Shown: positions 39,292 through 46,368 of the stretch, piece by piece
Layout of the letters: each line of letters opens with the position of its first letter
Numbering within the stretch: the stretch's first letter is position 1
From: Samsonia erythrinae
Lineage (GTDB): Bacteria; Pseudomonadota; Gammaproteobacteria; Enterobacterales; Enterobacteriaceae
Assembly: GCF_004342665.1 (NCBI RefSeq)
Contig: NZ_SMBY01000001.1
Location: 62,001 to 126,000, forward strand
Reading direction: 5' to 3'
Length of the DNA stretch: 64,000 bases
The notes under the pieces: model-generated
Databases searched by the model: none
Seen by the model: only the letters and a program-made list of their open reading frames with translations
Told to the model about the DNA's origin: nothing
Translations under genes and position numbers: made by a program

Positions 39292-39924
39292 ATGGCACGA
39301 CGCTCAAAGTATGCAGCGGAGAAGACCCGCAACAAAATACTCGATGCAGCAGAGGATTGCTTCCACGAACGGGGTATTGCAAAAACAACGCTGGGAATGA
39401 TAGCGGAACGAGCAGGATGCACTCGTGGAGCTATTTATTGGCATTTCACAGAAAAGAATGACCTGGTTCGTCAGGTATTAGAACGTTCCCCCTTGTTACT
39501 TCTGGATGAGTTAGCGTTAATAAGCAACGGCGCTTTTTCCCGACCGATAAAAGCCATGTATCAATGTTTACGCCGGAATCTGGAAGACATTCAGGATAAT
39601 ATTCATTTGCGTAACGTCATTCATTTACTGATATTTCAGCGCGAATGTACGGAAGATCTTGATATTAAATATTGGCAGGAAAATGACGTAACGGCGGATT
39701 TTATACGGATCCTCAGTGATATTTTTGAATTAGCGAAAAAAAGGGGAGAAATCAATACGCCGGTTCGTAGTGAAACGCTGGCATGTATTGTCTTCTATAT
39801 TTTTTCCGGTCTGGTGAGAAGTTATATTTTACTACCGCAGGACAAGCAATTGTTTGAAGAGGGCCTCCTGGGACTGGAGTTTATCGCTTCTGTATTGATT
39901 CGCTCGGAAAAAGGCGTGGAATAA
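39292..39924 (+). CDS. TetR family repressor, AcrR-like
   Basis: Protein of 210 aa. MARRSKYAAEKTRNKILDAAEDCFHERGIAKTTLGMIAERAGCTRGAIYWHFTEKNDLVRQVL is close to AcrR/TtgR/MexZ-type helix-turn-helix domains, and the C-terminal part is the acrR-type ligand domain. It lies 110 bases downstream of the pump on the same strand, so it may be cotranscribed or have its own promoter. With the divergent TetR gene it makes a pump flanked by two repressors of one family, an uncommon arrangement. Confidence 0.82.
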   Translation: MARRSKYAAEKTRNKILDAAEDCFHERGIAKTTLGMIAERAGCTRGAIYWHFTEKNDLVRQVLERSPLLLLDELALISNGAFSRPIKAMYQCLRRNLEDIQDNIHLRNVIHLLIFQRECTEDLDIKYWQENDVTADFIRILSDIFELAKKRGEINTPVRSETLACIVFYIFSGLVRSYILLPQDKQLFEEGLLGLEFIASVLIRSEKGVE

Positions 39925-40372
39925 CGGCAAAGAATACCGTCAACCCCACGCTTACCCGGTGAATGAAACGTGGATGGGAAGCCCGGTCACCTTGGTTTTA
40001 AGCTATCCGGGAAAATTGACCATCGCACCTTGGTTGACGGTCATTCGGTCCGATTCCCTGCGATACCACTAAATCGTAATGATATTAGTGTTACGGTCGC
40101 TGTACGATTAATGTACCGCTGGTGGATATCGTCAGGTACAGGCCTTGCGAGTCAGTGAGCTTATAAGATTTTGCGAGAGGTTTTGCGGATCGGACTTTGC
40201 TATCAGTTAACCTATGAGGGTCACTCCCGTTCATCGAACTGAATGACTCGCAATCTGACCCACAAATTCCCCGATACGAAGGGATAAATCAAAACGCATC
40301 GGAAAAGATTTTCACGCCAACTTATTGAATCGCAATAACACAGGGATTGATAAGGAGGCATAAAAAGGGAAA
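39925..40372. other. Gene-free stretch before the island
   Basis: No supported gene. A 62-codon open frame at 39970-40158 has ordinary composition but no recognisable family and may be a gene remnant. The stretch ends at the putative attachment repeat. Confidence 0.4.
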
Positions 40373-40391
40373 GGTGGTCGGACTCGGAATC
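40373..40391. repeat. Putative left attachment site, diverged tRNA-Phe 3' end
   Basis: GGTGGTCGGACTCGGAATC differs from the tRNA-Phe segment at 58742-58760 at two adjacent positions only, in the same orientation. Thirteen bases in a row are identical. This is what integration at the 3' end of tRNA-Phe leaves at the distal end of an island. The two differences mean excision may no longer be efficient. Confidence 0.6.
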
Positions 40392-40897
40392 ATACTCACG
40401 ATTAACTTGCTGTTAATTATCTATTTTGTTGATGTTTATCGTAAACAGCGCCCCCACGAAAGCCCCCATAAAAAATCGCTTTGTTTTTGTGATGGTTGTC
40501 ACGAAAAATCGGTGTTTAAGCGGTTAACCGTTTCGTTATGTGTGGCGTTAGACCCACACATAACAGTGTTCAAAATTCAGCCCTATCCTTGATTCATCGC
40601 AGACAACGATTGGGTATCTATGCGTTCTCATCGTCCTGATGCTTGGTTAGGTTAGCATCATAGCCGAAGCTAAATAGCGGCTGGCAGGATTTTGCACGCC
40701 AAACCTAGTTAATCCGGCGAATGGGGGCGGAATGTGCTGGGAATTCCAAAGCTGCATTAGACGATGTCATCATCGCGTATTAACCCGCCATATGATTTTA
40801 ATTATTTGATATAGATCATTTTTTAACCAATAAGCTGTGAGGTTTTGTTGTGCATCTGGTTAAATAATGATCAGTTTTGTTTTGGGAGACATAGCCG
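40392..40897. other. Gene-poor left arm of the island
   Basis: Holds a CRP-like site at 40488-40503, a palindrome CGGTTAACCG at 40521-40530 and a perfect 11-bp dyad GTTATGTGTGG/CCACACATAAC at 40535-40564. A short frame (40347-40592) predicts a membrane helix (GIILTINLLLIIYFV) but has no convincing start. The last 100 bases are AT-rich and should hold the recombinase promoter. Confidence 0.4.
40488..40503. promoter_or_regulatory. CRP-like site in the island left arm
   Basis: TGTGATGGTTGTCACG matches the CRP consensus TGTGA-N6-TCACA at nine of ten positions, and the flanks (TTGTTTT before, AAAAAT after) resemble those of the azuC site. No promoter or gene directly downstream can be named. Confidence 0.4.
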
Positions 40898-42445
40898 ATG
40901 TCAGAAAAGGAGGGAACGACAAGGAAGATTAGAGTCGCAGAATATCTACGAATGTCGACCGATCATCAACAATACTCTTTGCAAAATCAGTCCACATTTA
41001 ATCATGACTTTGCAAAAAAGCATGAAATGGAGATTATTGTCTCATATGCTGATTCTGGTAAAAGTGGTGTAACAATTGCAGGTAGACAAGGATTGCAGCA
41101 GCTCATTGAAGATGTTACCCGTCATCTTATTGATGTTGAAATTGTCCTGGTTTACGACGTGAGTCGATTTGGTCGGTTTCAGGATATGAACGAACCTGCA
41201 TATTATGAGTTTCTTCTAAAAATTCATGGGGTTAAGGTTGTTTATTGCGCTGAGCCGATATCTGATGCCTATCCCGAAGCGTCAATGCTCATATTGAATA
41301 CACAACGATTTGGTGCAGCGGCTTTCAGTAAGAATCTTTCAGATAAGGTTTTTATTGGTCAGGTAAATTTAGTTAAACAGGGTTATCGGCAAGGTGGTTC
41401 TCCGGGGTATGGATTGCGACGCCAACTGATTGATGAAAATCATAACCCCAAGCAAATTCTTATATTAGGGCAAAAAAAGAGTATACAGACCGATAGGGTA
41501 ATTCTGGTTCCTGGGCCAGAAAATGAATTATTTACTGTTTCCAGAATATTTTCTATGTTCGTTAAACAAGCTAAGCCGGAGAGAGTTATTGCGTCAGAAC
41601 TTAACCGAGAGAATGTTTCTGCTGAAAATGGGACGTTATGGACAAGAGGGAAAATACATCAGATATTGACAAACGAGAAATACATAGGGAATAACGTATA
41701 TAATAAAACCTCGTTCAAGCTCAAAAAAAATTTCATAAAAAATGAGAAGAAAGACTGGGTCAGATGTAATAGAGCATTTAAACCAATAGTCGATAAAAAT
41801 ATCTTCTATGAAGCGCAAGAAATTATTAGGTTGAGATCTGAGCGACTAAGCGATGAACAGTTACTCAATTCCCTGAGAAATTTATATAAAAAGAAAGGTT
41901 ATTTGTCTGGATTTGTTATTGACGAAGAGGATTTGATGCCATCCAGTAGCATTTATCGTAGTAGATTCGGGGGATTGCTCAGAGCATATTCGCTAATTAA
42001 CTATAAACCTGAACATGATTATAGTTATATTGATATAAATCGGAATCTACGTTGTTATCACTCTGATGTAGTCAATTCATTAATGTCAGAAATTGCCTCT
42101 GGCAGTAGTTTTGTTGAAAAAAAGAAAGGAAACTCATTACTGAGAATAAATAATGAATTTGACTTGTCTATAACCATTTCTCGTTGTCAGCATAGATCTC
42201 TTGGCCGTAGACGCTGGAAGGTTAGGTTCGAGAATACGTTATCTCCTGATATTACAATTGCTGTTCGAATGGATGACGACAATAAAAATCCATTGGATTA
42301 TTACATTATACCAGCAATCGATAATGTTTATGATGAGTTGTTAATGAATGATATGAATCCCTGGTTTCTCGATTTATATCGTTTCGACTCTCTGTCACCT
42401 TTATTTGAAATGGTTGAGCAAGTTATATTACAGGAGGCAATATGA
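40898..42445 (+). CDS. Serine recombinase of the large type, without a zinc ribbon
   Basis: Protein of 515 aa. The catalytic resolvase domain starts RVAEYLRMSTDHQQYSLQNQ, with nucleophile Ser20, and continues with SGVTIAGRQGLQQLI and DVSRFGRFQD. Residues about 190-300 are a recombinase domain (VSRIFSMFVKQAKPERVIASELNRENV ... WTRGKIHQILTNEKYIGNNVYN). The C-terminal 200 residues lack the cysteine pairs of the usual zinc ribbon and look like no family that I know. The stop overlaps the first parB-like gene (ATGA), so the two are coupled. The gene is markedly AT-rich. It may move the island, invert DNA, or work in a system with the ParB-like proteins rather than simple integration. Confidence 0.82.
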   Translation: MSEKEGTTRKIRVAEYLRMSTDHQQYSLQNQSTFNHDFAKKHEMEIIVSYADSGKSGVTIAGRQGLQQLIEDVTRHLIDVEIVLVYDVSRFGRFQDMNEPAYYEFLLKIHGVKVVYCAEPISDAYPEASMLILNTQRFGAAAFSKNLSDKVFIGQVNLVKQGYRQGGSPGYGLRRQLIDENHNPKQILILGQKKSIQTDRVILVPGPENELFTVSRIFSMFVKQAKPERVIASELNRENVSAENGTLWTRGKIHQILTNEKYIGNNVYNKTSFKLKKNFIKNEKKDWVRCNRAFKPIVDKNIFYEAQEIIRLRSERLSDEQLLNSLRNLYKKKGYLSGFVIDEEDLMPSSSIYRSRFGGLLRAYSLINYKPEHDYSYIDINRNLRCYHSDVVNSLMSEIASGSSFVEKKKGNSLLRINNEFDLSITISRCQHRSLGRRRWKVRFENTLSPDITIAVRMDDDNKNPLDYYIIPAIDNVYDELLMNDMNPWFLDLYRFDSLSPLFEMVEQVILQEAI

Positions 42446-43338
42446 AAGAAATTAACGAATCTGAAGTTGTTATGTTAGATATATCCGCTATAAAAATCGT
42501 TAATCCCAGAGTTCGCAATAAACGTATTCATGATGAAATAACAAAAAATATTGATGCTGTAGGATTAAAAAAACCAATAACAGTCAGGATACTTAAGAAT
42601 GATTGTGATGGGTATAAATATGCACTAATTTGTGGGCAGGGGCGGTTGGAGTCATTAAAAAAATTAAATCAGGATACCATCCCGGCAATAATAAAAAATG
42701 TAGACGAAAAAATTGGACATGTGATGAGTCTGGTCGAAAACGTGGCCAGAAGACGTCCCCGCTCTACCGAGCTATTTGATAGAGTAAAAGATCTGAAAAA
42801 TATGGGGTTATCTGATCATGATATAGGTAAACGAATTGGTTACTCTACACAATGGGTGAACAATGTGACGATGCTGCTTGAAAAAGGAGAGAAAAAATTA
42901 CTAGGGGCATTTGAATCAGGACATATACCACTCTCAATTGCGGTAACCATTGCTCGCTCAAGTAATGAAGAGATACAACAGTTATTACTGGATGCTTATA
43001 CTCAGAAGTTACTAAATATAAAACAAATAACACTGCTGAGAAATATAGTGGCAAGAAGGAATCAAGGTAATAAAGGAAGCTCTAATACTAATTATATTCA
43101 GCACAAAGATCAACGGAGAATGACTCTTGAGGAGTTGATGGGGGTGTATCAAAAAAACATTAATGAACATAAAGAAATGCAAAGAAAAGCTGAATTGGCA
43201 AAAGAGTCTTTACTATTAGCCAGACAAATGATGTCAGAACTCTTGAAAAATAGTCAATTCGTAGATTTGCTTAAAAGAGAAGGACTAAATGCCGTACCAA
43301 AACAGATACTGGATAACTCTCTATTACATAAAGGATGA
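42442..43338 (+). CDS. ParB-like protein, first of two
   Basis: Protein of 298 aa with a ParB/Srx nuclease-like N-terminal domain. The two CTP-site motifs of ParB are visible as GQGRLES and ENVARR. A helix-turn-helix follows (LSDHDIGKRIGYSTQWVNNVTMLLEKGEKKLLGAFESGHIPLSIAVTIARS), then a basic, coiled-coil-like C-terminus. ParB proteins load on DNA as CTP-dependent clamps; no ParA is encoded nearby. It overlaps the recombinase stop by four bases and is followed by a second ParB-like gene after four bases. The role may be targeting of the recombinase, segregation of an excised circle, or control of transcription. AT-rich like its neighbours. Confidence 0.78.
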   Translation: MKEINESEVVMLDISAIKIVNPRVRNKRIHDEITKNIDAVGLKKPITVRILKNDCDGYKYALICGQGRLESLKKLNQDTIPAIIKNVDEKIGHVMSLVENVARRRPRSTELFDRVKDLKNMGLSDHDIGKRIGYSTQWVNNVTMLLEKGEKKLLGAFESGHIPLSIAVTIARSSNEEIQQLLLDAYTQKLLNIKQITLLRNIVARRNQGNKGSSNTNYIQHKDQRRMTLEELMGVYQKNINEHKEMQRKAELAKESLLLARQMMSELLKNSQFVDLLKREGLNAVPKQILDNSLLHKG

Positions 43339-43342
43339 AATT

Positions 43343-44209
43343 ATGATTAAGTATTGTTTTAGTAATAAGTGTGTGGATATGCCAGTTGAAGCATTAATGC
43401 CATCGAAACCACTTCCGGTAAATGTTAAAATCAGTCATAAATATAAGCAAATAGTTTTGTCCGTGAAAGAGTTAGGACTGGTTGAACCCGTTGTTGTTTG
43501 TTTTCAGGACTCAGGGAAGGTGATAAAAATTCTTGATGGTCATTTACGCATCGAGGCATTGAAAGAACTTAATATGCCAACTGTACCTTGTATTATATCA
43601 CCCGATGAGGAGTCATATACCTATAACAAGCATGTAAATAGGTTGTCTGTTATTCAGGAACAAAAGATGTTGCGTATTGCCGTTGAAGCAGGGGTTCCGG
43701 TTGAAATGTTAAGTGCAGCTTTAGGTATAACGCCTGCGATTTTGACTGCTCGTTTTCGTTTACTTGATGGGATCTGTGATGAGGTTGTTGTGTTACTGGC
43801 AGATAAACATGTCCCCAGAGCTTTATTTGAAGTGCTGAAGAAAATGAAGTCTACTCGGCAGTTGGAAGTTATAAATATAATGACAACGCTTAATAATTTT
43901 ACCAGAAAGTTTGCATTATCCCTGCTTCAGGGTACACCAACAGAACAACTTGTAAATGATAAAAAATCCAAAATGGAACAGCGAGATCACAAGGCAAGTA
44001 TCGAGCGATTAGAAAGAGAAATGGCAGCCGTTCAGATTGATACTGAAAAGTTAAGTGATGATTATGGTGGCAATAATCTTAAATTGGTAATTATAAAGTC
44101 ACATATAACGAAAATCCTTGATAATGCCAGAGTATTGCATTGGTTGATGGACAATAGCCCAGAATATCTCTCTCAATTGAAAAAACTATCTGAAATACGC
44201 TCTCTTTAA
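43343..44209 (+). CDS. ParB/RepB-like protein, second of two
   Basis: Protein of 288 aa. The N-terminal ParB-like domain (KQIVLSVKELGLVEPVVVC ... ILDGHLRIEALKEL) has a degenerate third motif (NRLSVIQE where ENxxR is expected), so CTP use is doubtful. The middle and C-terminal part (AALGITPAILTARFRLLDGICDEVVVLLADKHVPRALFEVLKKMK) resembles the RepB C-terminal family of plasmid partition proteins. AAAGGATG precedes the start at 43343. It completes a recombinase-ParB-RepB triad in one operon. I believe similar triads occur in other proteobacterial islands, but their function is, to my knowledge, not established. Confidence 0.72.
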   Translation: MIKYCFSNKCVDMPVEALMPSKPLPVNVKISHKYKQIVLSVKELGLVEPVVVCFQDSGKVIKILDGHLRIEALKELNMPTVPCIISPDEESYTYNKHVNRLSVIQEQKMLRIAVEAGVPVEMLSAALGITPAILTARFRLLDGICDEVVVLLADKHVPRALFEVLKKMKSTRQLEVINIMTTLNNFTRKFALSLLQGTPTEQLVNDKKSKMEQRDHKASIERLEREMAAVQIDTEKLSDDYGGNNLKLVIIKSHITKILDNARVLHWLMDNSPEYLSQLKKLSEIRSL

Positions 44210-44325
44210 GTTATGTCGTAGGGTACAAACCTGAAAAGGGTTGATGAGCAAAAGCCGCAGGAGTTTCCGTTACAGATGGACCTCAGGGAGTGATTCGATG
44301 GGGAGAAGAGGTAGGTAGATGCAAT

Positions 44326-44371
44326 GCACCTTAAAATAGTCATAATCTGATTATTGCGTGTTTTAAGGTAC
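44326..44371. repeat. Inverted-repeat unit 1 upstream of hipBA
   Basis: GCACCTTAAAAT (44326-44337) and TTTTAAGGTAC (44361-44371) face each other across 23 bases; inside is a second dyad ATAAT-N3-ATTAT. It is the first of three similar 46-47-base units around hipBA. Confidence 0.65.
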
Positions 44372-44428
44372 ATAAGTGATGATATCCAAGCTGACATCAG
44401 GATTCTTGAGGTTGAAATTTGCTCGCAC

Positions 44429-44475
44429 GCACCTAAAATATGGCACAATCAAAGATAATGATTATTTTAAGGTGC
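44429..44475. repeat. Inverted-repeat unit 2 at the hipBA promoter
   Basis: GCACCTAAAATA (44429-44440) and ATTTTAAGGTGC (44464-44475) with an inner dyad ATAATGATTAT. It ends four bases before the hipB start codon and so overlaps the promoter and ribosome site, the place expected for a HipB operator. Confidence 0.68.
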
Positions 44476-44479
44476 AAAA

Positions 44480-44821
44480 ATGAAACGGTCACAACAGGAG
44501 CTCCTCTCGCCGGAACAATCTCTCCAGTTAGTCACGTTGGGTCGAACCCTGGCGTATAGCCGAATTTCGCGCAAAATACTTCAATCAGAAGTCGCCGTAC
44601 GCGCAAATCTTAGCCGTAACACGGTAAGCCGCATTGAAAATGGCGATGCTGGCGTCGCAATCGGCCAGATTCTTCGTTACCTTAGCGTTATTCGTCCCGG
44701 CGCAACGCTGGCAGACGTGTTGACCCAAAAAGATAACGCGGTTACTGCCCTGGAAACCGCTAATCGCCCTCGTCGTGCAAGGCCGCTAAGTAACAAGGAG
44801 CTAGAAGAATATGACTTCTGA
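44480..44821 (+). CDS. hipB: HipB-type antitoxin, XRE helix-turn-helix
   Basis: Protein of 113 aa with an XRE helix-turn-helix (residues about 20-65: LGRTLAYSRISRKILQSEVAVRANLSRNTVSRIENGD). The last ten codons overlap the start of the HipA gene by 11 bases, the usual antitoxin-toxin coupling. It should bind operators in the inverted repeats upstream and neutralise HipA. AAGGTGC in the operator doubles as the ribosome site, so binding could also affect translation. Confidence 0.85.
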   Translation: MKRSQQELLSPEQSLQLVTLGRTLAYSRISRKILQSEVAVRANLSRNTVSRIENGDAGVAIGQILRYLSVIRPGATLADVLTQKDNAVTALETANRPRRARPLSNKELEEYDF

Positions 44822-46151
44822 ACAAACGTTAATGGTGCATGCATTTCTACCAGGTTCAACTCAGTCTGTTCCTACCGGTAAATTGCACTTACAGGAAGAA
44901 GGCGTCAATCTTCAGGCGTCGCGTTTTGTTTATGGTCTGAAATACCTGAAACGAAATGGAGCAATCGAAATCGACCCTGTCGGGCTTGGTATACTACAAG
45001 GGCAGCAAGTAGCAGGACAGGCGTTGTTTGCACAAGAATCTGCGCTGTTTGGTGGCATTCGCGATGCAGCACCTGATGCCTGGGGCCGTCGCGTCATCGA
45101 AGCCAAAAAGCGGGTTCCGGCAAACTCATTGCCGGAGTCAGTGTATCTTCTTGAGGCTGGGCCAAACCGGACTGGGGCGTTAGATGTCACTCCCGATGGT
45201 GAACCGGCCAGAGAGTTGGGCGCTTCGACGGATATTAAATCATTGGGATATCTGTTAGAGGCCGCCGAGAGAATTGAGAATGGCGTGCCTTTACCTGCAA
45301 ATCTGCATGGAATATTTGATGCAGGGTCCAGCATGGGGGGGATGCGGCCAAAAGCAACAGTAGTGGTTGAGGATGGTAGCCACTGGCTGGCGAAATTCTC
45401 TTCCCGTAACGACCGTGGTTTTTGTTACCCGGCAATTGAACACGCGACCTTAAGGCTTGCGCATGCGGCAGGACTCCGTGTACCTGAAACTCGCCTTGAA
45501 GAGATCGGTTCGGGGCGCTTCGCGATGCTGATTAAGCGTTTTGACCGTGTGGGGGGAGGTGATACTACCGGACGACGTCATTTTGTCTCCGCATTGACGC
45601 TGATGAATATTCATGAAATGGCATCAATAGAAAGCAGCTATGCTGAATTGGCAAACGCCATGCGACGCTATCTTGATGCTGCCAGCCTCGTTGAAGATTT
45701 GAAAGAGCTTTACCGTCGAATGGTATTTAATATATTGGTTAACAATGATGATGACCATTTACGAAATCATGGCTTTGTCCTTATGGAGTCACCAGCGCAA
45801 ACGCCTGTAAGAGGGGCAAAAGAGCCTCAACATGCCGTCAAGCTCGCATGGCGTATTAGCCCGTTATACGATGTGGTTCCTCGTCCTGTTCATTCTCACC
45901 AGCGTCGCCTGCACCTTGGGGTGGGCGCGTTTGGTAAAGAGGCAACGCTGGTTAATGCGCTTTCTTGGTGTGAGCGTTTTAGCTTAAGCCGGGTAGAGGC
46001 AATGGTGGAAATTGATGCTATCTGGCGCGTGGTCAGAGAATGGCGTAATCATTTTGAGGAACTGGGTGTAGCAGGAAACGATATTGATGCAGTCAGTCCC
46101 GCATTTTTGCATGCCCGTTATCTGGGAGGCGACGAAGTGGGGATCTGTTAA
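44811..46151 (+). CDS. hipA: HipA family serine/threonine kinase toxin
   Basis: Protein of 446 aa. The kinase features are the HipA N-terminal domain (residues 1-110), a phosphate loop GSSMGGMRPKATV near residue 180, the catalytic loop NNDDDHLRNHGF near residue 310 (Asp-His-x-x-Asn) and the metal site SPLYDVVP. E. coli HipA phosphorylates glutamyl-tRNA synthetase and causes persistence; the target of this branch is not readable. All kinase residues seem intact, so it is probably active when HipB is lost. It may stabilise the island or act in defence together with the adjacent type I system. Confidence 0.85.
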   Translation: MTSEQTLMVHAFLPGSTQSVPTGKLHLQEEGVNLQASRFVYGLKYLKRNGAIEIDPVGLGILQGQQVAGQALFAQESALFGGIRDAAPDAWGRRVIEAKKRVPANSLPESVYLLEAGPNRTGALDVTPDGEPARELGASTDIKSLGYLLEAAERIENGVPLPANLHGIFDAGSSMGGMRPKATVVVEDGSHWLAKFSSRNDRGFCYPAIEHATLRLAHAAGLRVPETRLEEIGSGRFAMLIKRFDRVGGGDTTGRRHFVSALTLMNIHEMASIESSYAELANAMRRYLDAASLVEDLKELYRRMVFNILVNNDDDHLRNHGFVLMESPAQTPVRGAKEPQHAVKLAWRISPLYDVVPRPVHSHQRRLHLGVGAFGKEATLVNALSWCERFSLSRVEAMVEIDAIWRVVREWRNHFEELGVAGNDIDAVSPAFLHARYLGGDEVGIC

Positions 46152-46153
46152 CT

Positions 46154-46199
46154 GCACCTTAAAAGTAACATTATTATGTTAATGCGCCTTTTTAGGTGC
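46154..46199. repeat. Inverted-repeat unit 3 downstream of hipA
   Basis: GCACCTTAAAA (46154-46164) and TTTTTAGGTGC (46189-46199), starting two bases after the hipA stop. It is the same size and type as units 1 and 2, so the hipBA module is bracketed by this repeat. Confidence 0.65.
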
Positions 46200-46230
46200 T
46201 GTATTTCGTTATGTGTGACGATATTAACTT

Positions 46231-46289
46231 AGTTTACATTTTGTCTGTATTGTCCATCCATAACGGACAATACAGACAAAAGCTAAACT
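46231..46289. repeat. Long near-perfect inverted repeat between hipA and hsdM
   Basis: TTTTGTCTGTATTGTCC (46239-46255) and GGACAATACAGACAAAA (46265-46281) are a perfect 17-bp stem with a 9-base loop; AGTTTA and TAAACT extend it after a two-base interruption. There is no U-run, so a simple terminator is unlikely. A miniature element, operator or recombination site are possible. Confidence 0.7.
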
Positions 46290-46320
46290 GAAAATGATAG
46301 TGCTGGGGAATACCAGAATA

Positions 46321-46350
46321 AATCAGCCCTGCCAAAACAGAGGGCTGATT
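46321..46350 (-). terminator. Terminator of the type I restriction operon
   Basis: AATCAGCCCT/AGGGCTGATT, a perfect 10-bp stem with a 10-base loop, ends 19 bases downstream of the hsdM stop and continues on the minus strand as TATTCTGG. It should end the hsdR-hsdS-prrC-hsdM transcript. Confidence 0.6.
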
Positions 46351-46368
46351 TGTGATAGCGACGCAGAT

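Noticed and set aside
40347..40592. Small membrane protein frame crossing the left attachment repeat
   Set aside because: It has a hydrophobic segment but no convincing start codon or ribosome site, and the part after it has no protein-like character. The attachment site falls inside it.
44206..44448. 80-codon minus-strand frame between repB-like and hipB genes
   Set aside because: It crosses two inverted repeats and has no family resemblance; likely a chance frame.
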